DNA from: an uncultured Campylobacterales bacterium
GTDB lineage: Bacteria > Campylobacterota > Campylobacteria > Campylobacterales > Arcobacteraceae
Assembly (NCBI GenBank): GCA_947494995.1
Contig: CANLWY010000002.1
Location: 124,001 to 188,000 of the forward strand
DNA: 64,000 nucleotides
Direction: 5' to 3'
Below, piece by piece: positions 9,921-19,600 of the stretch (positions within the stretch are counted from its first letter, which is position 1; each line of letters starts with the position of its first letter). Under the pieces are notes generated by a model that saw only the letters and a list, made by a program, of their open reading frames with translations, had not been told where the DNA came from and searched no databases. A program made the position numbers and the translations under genes.

Positions 9921-12900
9921 ATGAAAAACGAACAAGAACTTATCAATTCTGCCATAGTTTTAGCAGAAAAGTGGCAAAATCGAGCAACTGAGCTTGTAAG
10001 TGACTTTGATAGAGAGTTTTATGTAAAGATGAATAAGATGCTTGAGCATCCAAAAGATAAAGCTTTATTGATTGAGTTAATGGATCAATCTTTTAGGGCT
10101 GAAAGCCCTGCTAGAATTGCAGACCAAATTTGCTTTTTGCTTGAAAAACATGGAATGGCACATTTTTTTACTACACAAGATAGAATGCTTTTATTCCTTT
10201 TCCAAAACATTGGAAAATATATACCTCAACTTTCAGTACCATTATTTGTTAATCAAATCAGAGAAGATACAAGAACAGTTGTAATTAAAGGTGAAGATAA
10301 ACCTTTCAATGACCATTTGGTAAAAAGAAAAGGTGAAGGTACTAGAGTAAATATCAATCTTATTGGTGAAGTAGTTCTTGGTGAAGAAGAAGCAGAAGAG
10401 AGAATTGAAAAATACTTAAAAGCTTTAGCAAATCCTAATATTGATTATATTTCTATTAAGATTTCAACAATTTATTCTCAAATAAATGCTTTAGATTTTG
10501 ATAAAACAGTTGATGTTCTTGTTGATAAATTAACAAGAATTTATAAACAAGCTAAAAAGCACCCATATATCGCTCCAGATGGAACAAAATCAAATAAATT
10601 TATAAATCTTGATATGGAAGAGTATAGAGATTTAGATATTACTGTTGCAGTATTTAAGAAGACTTTAGAGAAAGAAGAGTTTAAAGATTTTTATGCAGGA
10701 ATTGTACTTCAAGCATATCTTCCTGACTCTTTTAATGTACAAAAAGATTTAACTTCTTGGGTAAGAAATAGAGTAGAAAATGGTGGAGCACCTATTAAAG
10801 TTAGACTTGTAAAAGGTGCTAACATGGAGATGGAAGAGACAGAAGCCTCTCAAAAACACTGGGAAATGGTAACTTATACTGAAAAATCTGATACTGATTC
10901 AAACTATAAAAGAATGGCAAGATATGCATTACAACCAGAAAATGCTCCATATGTGCATTTAGGAACAGCTTCTCATAACTTATTTGAATTAGCTTATGCA
11001 ACACAATTAGCTGATGATAATGATGTATCAAAATATCATACTTTAGAGATGCTTGAAGGAATGAGTGAAGCGGCAAGATTAGCTATTAAAGAGATTTCAA
11101 AAGAGGTTATCCTTTATGCTCCAACAGCTGCAAAAGAGCAATTTACAAATGCAATTGCATATTTAGTTAGAAGACTTGATGAAAATACAGGTCCTAATAA
11201 CTTTATTAGATATTCGTTTGGATTAACTGTTGGCTCTCCTGATTGGAATATGCAAAAAAGATTATTTGTAGAATCTTTTGAAGCAGAAAAAACTTCATTT
11301 GTTGGTGCTAAAAGACAACAAAACAGACTTGAAGAAAAATGGGATAATTTTTCAAATTCAGCTTATGATAATGGTGAGTATCATGCAGAAGCTGATACAG
11401 ATTTTGTTTTACCTGCTAACCAAGAATGGGCAAGAGGTATTACAAAGAAATGGAAATTTTCAGTTGATACTGAACATGAAGTTGCTCCAGTTGTAATTGC
11501 AGGAGAAGATATAACTGTTGAAAGAAAAATTGTAGAAGCTATTGATAAATCACAATTAAAAGATGGTGTTTTAGCTGGAAAGTTTGCAAATGCAACGGCA
11601 GAAGATCTAAAAAAAGCAGTTGAAGTAGCACGTGCTGATGTTGATGGTTGGAGATCTAAAACTCACAAACAAAGACATGAAGTATTAAAACAAGTTGCTA
11701 TAAAGGTACGTGAAAGAAGAGATGATTTAATAGGTATTGCAGCAGCAGAAGTTGGTAAGGTATTTACTGAGACTGATGTTGAAGTATCTGAATCAGTGGA
11801 TTTCTTAGAGTTCTACCCTTATTCAGCACAATATTTTGAAAAGTATGAGAATTTAGAGTTTACAGGAAAAGGTGTAGGTGTTGTTGTCCCACCTTGGAAC
11901 TTCCCTGTTGCTATTCCTTTAGGTGGAATTGCAGCGGCACTTGCAGCTGGTAATACAGTTATTATCAAACCAGCTTCAGTTGCAGCTTTAACAGCATATG
12001 AGATGTGCAAATGCTTCTGGGATGCAGGAGTTTCTAAAAATGTATTACAATTTACACCTTGCCCAGGTGCCCTTGCAGGAGAGCATTTAATTGGAAATAA
12101 AGATGTAGACTTTGTAATCTTGACAGGTGGAGAAGATACTGCATATAATATGCTTGAAACTAGACCAGATTTATTCTTAACAGCAGAGACTGGTGGAAAA
12201 GATGCAACTATTGTAACAAATATGGCAGATAGAGAACAAGCTGTTAAAAATGTATGTCAAAGTGCTTTTGGTAACTCAGGACAAAAATGTTCTGCTACTT
12301 CACTATTAGTACTTGAAAATGAAGTTTATAATGACAAAGATTTTAGAAAAGCGTTAGTAGATACTGCGAAATCTATGAGTGTTGGTTCGGTATGGGATTT
12401 TGGAAATAGAATTGGAACATTAGCAAACCCTGTTTCTGGAAACCTTAAAAAAGCTATTTCCGAGTTTGAAGGAAAAGAAGAGTGGGTTCTAAAACCAGAA
12501 TATGCAGATGATAATGAGTATATGTTAAAACCTGCAATTAAATGGGGAGTTGAAGAGGGTAACTTTATTCATATGAATGAGTTATTTGGACCAGTATTAG
12601 CTGTAATGAAAGCAGATGATTTAGAACATGCAGTTAATATTGTAAACTCTACAGGATATGGTTTAACTTCAGGAATTGAATCACTTGATGAAAGAGAAGT
12701 TGAGTATTGGAAAGCAAACTTAAAAGCTGGAAATCTTTATGTAAATAGAGGTACAACAGGAGCAATTGTTCTTAGACAACCATTTGGTGGTATGGGTAAA
12801 TCTGCAATTGGTGCAGGTAGAAAAGTTGGTATTTTCAACTATATTACTCAGTTTGTTGATTTCAAAGAGAAATCAGCTCCTAAAGTTTCTAAAAAATATG

Positions 12901-13493
12901 CAACAAACCTATCAAAATTTATTGAAAGATGCAAAAACTCTAAAGGAAATGCAGAAGAGTTTGAAAAGTTAGAACTTGCACTACAATCATATTATGAAAA
13001 TTATGAAAATGAGTTCTCTCAAGAGAAGGATTATTGCGAAGTAAGAGGTGAAGACAATCACTTTAGATATGTTCCTTTAAAGAATGTTTTAATTAGAGTT
13101 TCTTCTGATGATTCTATTTTTGAAGCAGTATCAAGAATACTTGCAGCAAGAGTTTCAAATGTACATTTTAAAGTTTCAATTGATAATAATGAAGAAGTAA
13201 GTACTTTCTTAGAAGATGGAAAAGATGAATTATTTACAAATAGAGATGCTGTTATTGAACAATCTAATGAAGAATTTGTAAAAACACTTTCAAATTATGA
13301 AAGGGTGATTTATTCTGATATTTCAAAAGTTCCTGCTTTAGTATTTGAAGAAGCAGCTAAGAGTGTAACATTTATTGTTCGTCAAAAACCTATGTTAGAA
13401 GGAAGATTAGAACTTCTTAACTATTTTGCAGAGCAGTCTGTATCTCACTCTTATCACAGATATGGAAATATTGGTGCTAGAGGTATTAATTAA
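9921..13493 (+). CDS. putA: Bifunctional proline dehydrogenase / P5C dehydrogenase
   Basis: N-terminal ProDH domain (VRLVKGANMEMEE) and ALDH domain (GVGVVVPPWNFPVAIPLGGIAAALAAGNTVIIKPA; FGNSGQKCSATS) plus C-terminal extension. Confidence 0.93.
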   Translation: MKNEQELINSAIVLAEKWQNRATELVSDFDREFYVKMNKMLEHPKDKALLIELMDQSFRAESPARIADQICFLLEKHGMAHFFTTQDRMLLFLFQNIGKYIPQLSVPLFVNQIREDTRTVVIKGEDKPFNDHLVKRKGEGTRVNINLIGEVVLGEEEAEERIEKYLKALANPNIDYISIKISTIYSQINALDFDKTVDVLVDKLTRIYKQAKKHPYIAPDGTKSNKFINLDMEEYRDLDITVAVFKKTLEKEEFKDFYAGIVLQAYLPDSFNVQKDLTSWVRNRVENGGAPIKVRLVKGANMEMEETEASQKHWEMVTYTEKSDTDSNYKRMARYALQPENAPYVHLGTASHNLFELAYATQLADDNDVSKYHTLEMLEGMSEAARLAIKEISKEVILYAPTAAKEQFTNAIAYLVRRLDENTGPNNFIRYSFGLTVGSPDWNMQKRLFVESFEAEKTSFVGAKRQQNRLEEKWDNFSNSAYDNGEYHAEADTDFVLPANQEWARGITKKWKFSVDTEHEVAPVVIAGEDITVERKIVEAIDKSQLKDGVLAGKFANATAEDLKKAVEVARADVDGWRSKTHKQRHEVLKQVAIKVRERRDDLIGIAAAEVGKVFTETDVEVSESVDFLEFYPYSAQYFEKYENLEFTGKGVGVVVPPWNFPVAIPLGGIAAALAAGNTVIIKPASVAALTAYEMCKCFWDAGVSKNVLQFTPCPGALAGEHLIGNKDVDFVILTGGEDTAYNMLETRPDLFLTAETGGKDATIVTNMADREQAVKNVCQSAFGNSGQKCSATSLLVLENEVYNDKDFRKALVDTAKSMSVGSVWDFGNRIGTLANPVSGNLKKAISEFEGKEEWVLKPEYADDNEYMLKPAIKWGVEEGNFIHMNELFGPVLAVMKADDLEHAVNIVNSTGYGLTSGIESLDEREVEYWKANLKAGNLYVNRGTTGAIVLRQPFGGMGKSAIGAGRKVGIFNYITQFVDFKEKSAPKVSKKYATNLSKFIERCKNSKGNAEEFEKLELALQSYYENYENEFSQEKDYCEVRGEDNHFRYVPLKNVLIRVSSDDSIFEAVSRILAARVSNVHFKVSIDNNEEVSTFLEDGKDELFTNRDAVIEQSNEEFVKTLSNYERVIYSDISKVPALVFEEAAKSVTFIVRQKPMLEGRLELLNYFAEQSVSHSYHRYGNIGARGIN

Positions 13494-13500
13494 GATATAA

Positions 13501-13530
13501 AAATAAGAAGAGTTTCTCTTCTTATTTTTT
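13501..13530 (+). terminator. Intrinsic terminator of putA
   Basis: AATAAGAAGAG-TTT-CTCTTCTTATT followed by T-run. Confidence 0.8.
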
Positions 13531-13574
13531 ATTTATTTTAGATTTGTGTTTGTAGTTTTAAGTATCTATTAGAA

Positions 13575-13787
13575 CTATAAAGAGTCGTGTAGACTAACTC
13601 TTCCTGTACTTTTCATGATTAGTATTTGTTCAAAAAGCATATTTCCAAAACCTTTTGGTAGTTCAGGGTTATCTTTCTCTACTATTTGAATGATATTTTT
13701 AATTTGTTCTTCTCTCATATTTTGAACAATAGGCATAATTGTTTTTGCTATTGTAACTTTAAATTCTTGTACTTCTTCTTGAGTCAT
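13575..13787 (-). CDS. Small conserved hypothetical protein (70 aa)
   Basis: ORF with plausible composition between putA and the structured element. Confidence 0.5.
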   Translation of the reverse strand: MTQEEVQEFKVTIAKTIMPIVQNMREEQIKNIIQIVEKDNPELPKGFGNMLFEQILIMKSTGRVSLHDSL

Positions 13788-13928
13788 TTATAAAATCTTT
13801 ATTAATTAAATTAGTTTGAAATTATATTCAATTTTTCTAAAAACAGAGTTAATTTTAAAGATATCCTGCTATAGCTTGTAAAATATATGAATTATATTTG
13901 ATGATTCATATTACATATAAAAAATAAG

Positions 13929-14139
13929 AGGAATAAACTCGGAGAAAAGTTGGGAATGAATTTTTAAATTTGATAATCATCTATCTGCATGGGGACTAGA
14001 GCAACAACTTTGAGAGGTATAAAGTTCTATAATATTAATTCAATTGATTTTTGTCTCAAAGTTATACTCCTTTGCAAATAGAATTATAAAGAAAGCTAGG
14101 AAGATTATCAAAAATTGGTTTTCCCCATAGTTTATTCCT
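13929..14139. ncRNA. Candidate long rod-like structured non-coding element
   Basis: Nested inverted repeats: AGGAATAAACT(13929)/AGTTTATTCCT(14129); GGAGAAAA(13941)/TTTTCCCC(14119, one mismatch); TTTGATAATC(13969)/GATTATCAAA(14103); AACTTTGAGA(14006)/TCTCAAAGTT(14054). No significant ORF. Confidence 0.45.
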
Positions 14140-14254
14140 TTAATAGAATTATAAACTAATAGTGTGTAGTGATTGTTAAGAAAACTAATTAAGAGCTGAT
14201 TTTATTTTATAAAATTATGGTATAATCGCGAAAAAATATATAGGATAGATAATT

Positions 14255-15013
14255 TTGGTAGAATTAAGTAAAAAAATATCTAAATTAGTTGGTAAAACAA
14301 ATGCCGAGTATGGCTTAATAAAAGAGGGTGATAAAGTTTTAGTTGGTTTTTCTGGTGGAAAAGATTCAACAACTTTAATACATGCACTTAAAAGATTACA
14401 AAGTGTTACTCCTTTTGATTTTGAGTTTAAGGCTGTAACTATTACATATGGTATGGGTGAGCAAGTTCAGTTTTTAGCTGATCATTGTAAAGAACATGGA
14501 ATAGACCACGAAATAATAGATACAGAGATCTTTGAACTTGCAGGAGAAAAGATTAGAAAGAATTCATCTTTTTGTTCTTTCTTTTCAAGAATGAGAAGAG
14601 GTTATTTATACTCTGCTGCTTTAGAGCAAGGATACAATAAAGTTGCTCTAGGACATCATTTAGATGATGCTATGGAATCATTTTTTATGAACTTTTTATA
14701 TAGTGGAATGTTAAGATCAATGCCACCAATTTATAAGGCTGAAAATGGCTTAGAGGTTATTAGACCACTTATTTTCTGTAGAGAGAGACAATTAAGAGCC
14801 TTTGCTGATACAAATGAACTTAGAGTAATTGGTGATGAAGCTTGTCCTGGTATGAGATTTGATGTGAAAATGCCTCATGCTAGAGCAAAGACGAAAGAGT
14901 TATTGGCAAAACTTGAAGAAGAGAATCCTCAAATGTTTATCTCTATGAAAGCAGCTTTTAATAATATTCAACCTTCAACATTCTTTACAAAAGAACTTTT
15001 AGATAGAGATTAA
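14255..15013 (+). CDS. TtcA-like tRNA thiolation / PP-loop ATPase family protein (TTG start)
   Basis: SGGKDSTTL PP-loop motif; ALGHHLDDAMESFFMN typical of the TtcA/TilS superfamily. Confidence 0.8.
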   Translation: MVELSKKISKLVGKTNAEYGLIKEGDKVLVGFSGGKDSTTLIHALKRLQSVTPFDFEFKAVTITYGMGEQVQFLADHCKEHGIDHEIIDTEIFELAGEKIRKNSSFCSFFSRMRRGYLYSAALEQGYNKVALGHHLDDAMESFFMNFLYSGMLRSMPPIYKAENGLEVIRPLIFCRERQLRAFADTNELRVIGDEACPGMRFDVKMPHARAKTKELLAKLEEENPQMFISMKAAFNNIQPSTFFTKELLDRD

Positions 15014-15016
15014 TAT

Positions 15017-15511
15017 ATGAAAATTTTAATCTCTTCTTGCCTTCTGGGTGAAAATGTAAGATATGATGGAGATAATTCGTCAATAGCGTATAACTCTTCT
15101 TTTACTTTTTCTCAAAAAGAACGATTTATGGATTTATTATGCGACAATGAAATCTACTCTTTTTGTCCAGAAGTTAGTGGCGGACTTCCAACTCCAAGAG
15201 AACCAGCAGAAGTAACAAGCTCTTCAAAGCCTTTTAAAGTAGAAACAGCAGATAAACAAGATGTAACAATCAACTTTCTTCTAGGAGCAAAAAAAGCTTT
15301 AGACTTATGTCAAAGTGAAGATATTAAAGTAGCATTACTAAAATCAAAATCTCCATCATGTGGAAATAAAGAGATTTATGATGGTACTTTCTCAGAAAAG
15401 TTAGTTGAAGGACAAGGTTTAACTGCAAAACTTTTAATTGAAAATGATATAACAGTTTTCAATGAAACTCAAATGAAAGAGTTTTTTAACTTTATAAAAA
15501 TTAATAAATAG
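15017..15511 (+). CDS. DUF523 family protein
   Basis: MKILISSCLLGENVRYDG...FCPEVSGGLPTPREPAEV...LLKSKSPSCG. Confidence 0.85.
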   Translation: MKILISSCLLGENVRYDGDNSSIAYNSSFTFSQKERFMDLLCDNEIYSFCPEVSGGLPTPREPAEVTSSSKPFKVETADKQDVTINFLLGAKKALDLCQSEDIKVALLKSKSPSCGNKEIYDGTFSEKLVEGQGLTAKLLIENDITVFNETQMKEFFNFIKINK

Positions 15512-15550
15512 TAGTTCCTTTCATATAGTTTGACACACTAATCTTTTTTA

Positions 15551-15615
15551 ACTATAATTATTGTTATAGTAAAGCTATAAAATAGGCTTTAAATATAATA
15601 ATAGTTATAGTAAAG
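15551..15615. promoter_or_regulatory. Candidate HipB operator pair
   Basis: TTATAGTAAAG at 15564-15574 and 15605-15615 (41-bp spacing); first copy is part of ACTATAA-N6-TTATAGT; second abuts the hipB RBS/start. Confidence 0.5.
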
Positions 15616-15622
15616 GTTGGGT

Positions 15623-15958
15623 ATGGATTTAAATAATATGAATGATGAACAAATACTTGAGTTTATATCTCAAAACTTAGAAAAGAAAAGGTTATCCAAA
15701 AAGGTTAGTTCTGAAGAATTAGCAAATAAGGGTGGTCATGTCTCTCAAACTTATAGTAACTTTATTAATAAAAATACAAATATACGAGTTGTTACTTTAG
15801 TCCAAATATTAAGAGGATTAGGAGAATTAGAAAAACTTCAGAACATTATAGAGTTTAAAGAGCCTTTTAGCCCTTTAGGCAATAATAGTGAGCTTCCAAA
15901 GAGAATTAGAAGTAGTGATAAAAAAACAACTGATCGTCCAAAATGGGGTGATGAATAA
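15623..15958 (+). CDS. HipB-like XRE family regulator/antitoxin
   Basis: HTH-like region LSKKVSSEELANKGGHVSQTYSNFINKNTNIRVVTLVQILRGLG; upstream of hipA. Track start 15617 is a TTG; ATG at 15623. Confidence 0.7.
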   Translation: MDLNNMNDEQILEFISQNLEKKRLSKKVSSEELANKGGHVSQTYSNFINKNTNIRVVTLVQILRGLGELEKLQNIIEFKEPFSPLGNNSELPKRIRSSDKKTTDRPKWGDE

Positions 15959-17277
15959 TGAATGATATGGTAGATGTTTATTTATGGGGTACCAAAATTG
16001 GTGCTATTGCTTATGAATCAGAACAAACAGAAGTATCTACATTTGAGTATGACAAAAATTTCATAAAAATGGGTGTTGAAATTTCTCCTTTAAAAGTTTC
16101 AACAAAAGAAAATATTCACACCTTTGATTATATAAGTAAAAGAACATTTCACGGTTTAGCTGGTTTCATTGCAGATGCTTTACCTGATAAATTTGGAACA
16201 CAGTTAATAGACCAATACTTTGCATCAAAAGGTATGGTTTTATCAGATATTACTGCATTGGATAGATTACTTTATGTGGGAAATAGAGCAATGGGAGCCC
16301 TAGAGTTTAGACCAGCTATAAAGTTAGATAATAATAAAACTACAAAGCTCGATTTACAAAAGTTATCAGAACTTGCAGAACTTGTTTTGACAAAAAAAGA
16401 GCAGTTTTCAAGTAAGTTGGAAAAATCAGATAGAAAAGCAGCTATAAATCTTTTAAGAATAGGTTCTAGTGCAGGAGGGGCAAGGTCAAAAGCTTTAGTG
16501 GCAATTGACAAAGATGGAAATTTATATGATGGAACAGTTAACCAAAGAAAAAAGTGTAAATATTATTTATTAAAATTTGATAGTAGTTCAAATAGTGATA
16601 GAGATAACAAAGACCCAAAGGGAATGACAAGAGTAGAATATATATATTCACTTTTTGCAAAAGAGTGTGGAATAGATATGCCTGAAACCACTTATATTGA
16701 AGAGAATGAGGATTTTCATTTTCTAATTGAAAGATTTGATAGAATAGATAGAGAAAAAGGTGTAGCAAAAGATAAACTTCATTATGTATCTTGGTGTGGA
16801 ATGACTCATGCTCATAGGGATGAAACAGGTGCTTATTCATATGAACAATTAATTTTAACTATTAGACAGATGGGTTTAGGACAAGATAGTGTTACCGAAC
16901 TTTTTAGAAGGGCAGTATTTAATATAATTGGAAGAAATCAAGATGACCATACAAAAAACTTTGGTTTTCTTATGGATAGATCAGGACAATGGAGTTTATC
17001 TCCTGCTTTTGATATGACATATTCTTATGACCCTAGTGGAAAATGGACAAGTGTTCATCAAATCAAATTAAATGGTAAACAAGATGATTTTGCACTTGAA
17101 GACATTATTGCTTTTGGAAAATATTGTAATCTATCTGAAAAAAAATCTTTTGAAGTATTAAATAAAACAATAAAAGTTTTTAAAGAGTTTAATAAATTAG
17201 CAGAGGAATATAATATAGAAGAAGATTTAAAAAATACAATTTTAGAAAATCTTAGAATAGATACTTTTCAACTATAA
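15958..17277 (+). CDS. HipA-like serine/threonine kinase toxin
   Basis: SSAGGARSKALV, IGRNQDDHTKNFGFLMD, WSLSPAFDMTYS motifs of the HipA family. Confidence 0.88.
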   Translation: MNDMVDVYLWGTKIGAIAYESEQTEVSTFEYDKNFIKMGVEISPLKVSTKENIHTFDYISKRTFHGLAGFIADALPDKFGTQLIDQYFASKGMVLSDITALDRLLYVGNRAMGALEFRPAIKLDNNKTTKLDLQKLSELAELVLTKKEQFSSKLEKSDRKAAINLLRIGSSAGGARSKALVAIDKDGNLYDGTVNQRKKCKYYLLKFDSSSNSDRDNKDPKGMTRVEYIYSLFAKECGIDMPETTYIEENEDFHFLIERFDRIDREKGVAKDKLHYVSWCGMTHAHRDETGAYSYEQLILTIRQMGLGQDSVTELFRRAVFNIIGRNQDDHTKNFGFLMDRSGQWSLSPAFDMTYSYDPSGKWTSVHQIKLNGKQDDFALEDIIAFGKYCNLSEKKSFEVLNKTIKVFKEFNKLAEEYNIEEDLKNTILENLRIDTFQL

Positions 17278-17337
17278 GGATCAACATCCTTTAGAATTTA
17301 ATTTAAAACTGTTATAATTGATTATTAATATAAAGGG

Positions 17338-18771
17338 ATGTTTATGAAAACAAAAAAGCTTAAAAAAAGAGTAGAGTCTGATTTATTAGGTGAAAAAGAG
17401 ATTTCAAATAAGTACTATTATGGTATTCAGACACTAAGAGCAAAAGAGAACTTTAATATCTCAGGTGTTCCTTTATCAAATTTTCCTAAACTTATTATTG
17501 CTTTAGCACAAGTTAAAAAAGCATCAGCTTTGGCAAATCTTGAGCTTGGCTTAATAGATGAAGATATTTGTACTGCTATATGTTCTGCTTGTGATGAAAT
17601 TTTTGCAAAAAAGTATCATAAACAGTTTATTGTTGATGTTATTCAAGGGGGAGCAGGAACTTCAACTAATATGAATGCAAATGAGGTAATCACAAATATA
17701 GCCTTAGAACTTAAAGGTTATAAAAAAGGTCAATATGAGATTATCCATCCAAATAACCATGTAAATATGTCCCAATCAACAAATGATGTTTATCCAACTG
17801 CGGTAAGACTTGCTTTATATGAATACCTTTGTAAACTTCAAAACAAAATGAAACTATTGAGGGATTCCTTTTCGAATAAAGCAAAAGAGTTTGAAAGTGT
17901 TATCAAAATGGGTAGAACTCAACTTCAAGATGCTGTACCTATGACGCTAGGTCAAGAGTTTCAATCTTTTGCACTAATGATTGATGATGATATTGAAGTA
18001 ATTGAAATGATAAAAACCTTAGTTAGCCAGATGAATCTAGGAGGTACTGCAATTGGTACAGGAATAAATACTGATTCAAAATATGCAGCCTTAGTAAAAG
18101 AGAAACTAGAAGAGGTTACAAATAGACCCTTTACTACAGCTTGTGACTTAGTAAAAGCTACTCAAGATACATCAACCTTTGTACAAGTATCGGGAGTATT
18201 AAAATCAATTGCAACAAAAATATCTAAAATCTGTAATGACCTAAGACTTTTAAGTTCAGGTCCTAGAACAGGATTCAATGAAATCAATCTTCCAAAGCTA
18301 CAACCAGGTTCTTCAATAATGCCAGGGAAAGTAAATCCAGTTATTCCAGAAGTTGTAAATCAAGTTGCTTTTCAAGTAATTGGTTATGATACAACTATTT
18401 CTCTTGCAAGTGAAGGAGGGCAGTTACAATTAAATGTATTTGAACCAATTATTGCTTATAACCTTTTTCAATCAGTTTCTATGATGTGTAATGCTTTTGA
18501 AACCTTAGCCTTTAAGTGTGTAGATGGAATAACTGCAAATGAAGATAGATGTAAGGAACTTGTTTTAAGGTCAATTGGATTAGTTACAGCTTTAAATCCA
18601 TATATTGGGTATCATAATGCTACTTCAGTGGCAAAAGAGGCTTTAAATACAAATAGAAGTGTTTATGATATAGTTTTAGAAAGAGAACTTTTAAGTAAAG
18701 AACAGTTAGATGAATACTTAAAGCCTGAGAATATGACTCATCCAACTTATTCAAATAAGTGTGGTCTATAA
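17338..18771 (+). CDS. aspA: Aspartate ammonia-lyase
   Basis: GSSIMPGKVNPVIPEVVNQVAFQVIG fumarase/aspartase signature, AspA-like. Confidence 0.88.
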   Translation: MFMKTKKLKKRVESDLLGEKEISNKYYYGIQTLRAKENFNISGVPLSNFPKLIIALAQVKKASALANLELGLIDEDICTAICSACDEIFAKKYHKQFIVDVIQGGAGTSTNMNANEVITNIALELKGYKKGQYEIIHPNNHVNMSQSTNDVYPTAVRLALYEYLCKLQNKMKLLRDSFSNKAKEFESVIKMGRTQLQDAVPMTLGQEFQSFALMIDDDIEVIEMIKTLVSQMNLGGTAIGTGINTDSKYAALVKEKLEEVTNRPFTTACDLVKATQDTSTFVQVSGVLKSIATKISKICNDLRLLSSGPRTGFNEINLPKLQPGSSIMPGKVNPVIPEVVNQVAFQVIGYDTTISLASEGGQLQLNVFEPIIAYNLFQSVSMMCNAFETLAFKCVDGITANEDRCKELVLRSIGLVTALNPYIGYHNATSVAKEALNTNRSVYDIVLERELLSKEQLDEYLKPENMTHPTYSNKCGL

Positions 18772-19197
18772 GTTCTCATTTACTAAATTAGATAGTTTTA
18801 GTGGATCTAAAGCTCCACTAACTCTTTTTAATTCTGTTCCATTTTTATAGATAACTAATGTTGGAATTGATCTAATACCATATTTTGCACCTAAATTTTG
18901 TTGAACTTCTGTATTTACTTTTGCAAATAGAGCTTTTAATGGATACCTTTGTGATACTTCATTAAAAATAGGGGCAAACATTTTACATGGACCACACCAA
19001 GGTGCCCAAAAGTCAACTATTACTGGAATTTCCGAGTTTACAATCACATGGTCAAAATTTGCATCATCTAGCTCTATTGGAGTTGTATCAAGTAAAGAGT
19101 TTTTACAGCTTCCGCAATTGGCTTTGCTATAAGAATCTTTTTTTGGTATTGAATTTACTTTTTTACAGTGTGGGCAAACAATATTTATTTTGTTCAT
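18766..19197 (-). CDS. Thioredoxin with N-terminal zinc ribbon (thioredoxin 2 type)
   Basis: CPHCKKVN...CGSCKN and VDFWAPWCGPCKMFAP. Confidence 0.9.
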   Translation of the reverse strand: MNKINIVCPHCKKVNSIPKKDSYSKANCGSCKNSLLDTTPIELDDANFDHVIVNSEIPVIVDFWAPWCGPCKMFAPIFNEVSQRYPLKALFAKVNTEVQQNLGAKYGIRSIPTLVIYKNGTELKRVSGALDPLKLSNLVNENL

Positions 19198-19202
19198 TTA
19201 TT

Positions 19203-19442
19203 TTAAGCCTTTATATTTAATAAAACATCAGCAACTGCTTGTTGTGTCTCTATTCCTTTTGCATTTGCTTCATATGATATAGTTTGAGGAACTTGGCTTA
19301 CAATTGCATCTACTAAGTCTTGACTTACTTCTTGAAGTTCAGGATCTCCTATAGTATTTGCAACTTGTGCAATATTTTGTGCTGATTGGTTTACTTGCAT
19401 TTGTGCATGAAGCATACCATCTAGGTTATTAGTAATTTGCAT
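19203..19442 (-). CDS. Short flagellar axial (rod/hook)-like protein
   Basis: N-terminal VNQSAQNIAQVAN and C-terminal ISYEANAKGIETQQAVADVLLNIKA resemble terminal motifs of rod/hook proteins. Confidence 0.55.
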   Translation of the reverse strand: MQITNNLDGMLHAQMQVNQSAQNIAQVANTIGDPELQEVSQDLVDAIVSQVPQTISYEANAKGIETQQAVADVLLNIKA

Positions 19443-19568
19443 TTTTAGCTCCTTGTATTAACCATATATAATTTAAAATAAGTAAATGTAAAAAAGTTAT
19501 TTATTTCTTAGTTATACCTATTTTATTGTTCTTATTTATTATAACAATAAAAGTAGTAAATGTAAAGA

Positions 19569-19594
19569 AAGGGACAAAGGAGGTTTTGTCCCTT
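19569..19594 (-). terminator. Terminator-like hairpin downstream of sulP gene
   Basis: AAGGGACAAA-ggagg-TTTTGTCCCTT, T-rich downstream on the minus strand. Confidence 0.55.
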
Positions 19595-19600
19595 GAAAAG

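Noticed and set aside
10819-11076. 85-aa minus-strand ORF inside putA
   Set aside because: Antisense of a strongly coding frame with biased composition (His/Leu-rich mirror ORF); no RBS or family
13989-14128. A definite pseudoknot formed by ATGGGGA/TCCCCAT with TTTGATAATC/GATTATCAAA
   Set aside because: TTTTCCCC can instead pair in a nested way with GGAGAAAA (13941-13948), so the pseudoknot is only one of several alternatives
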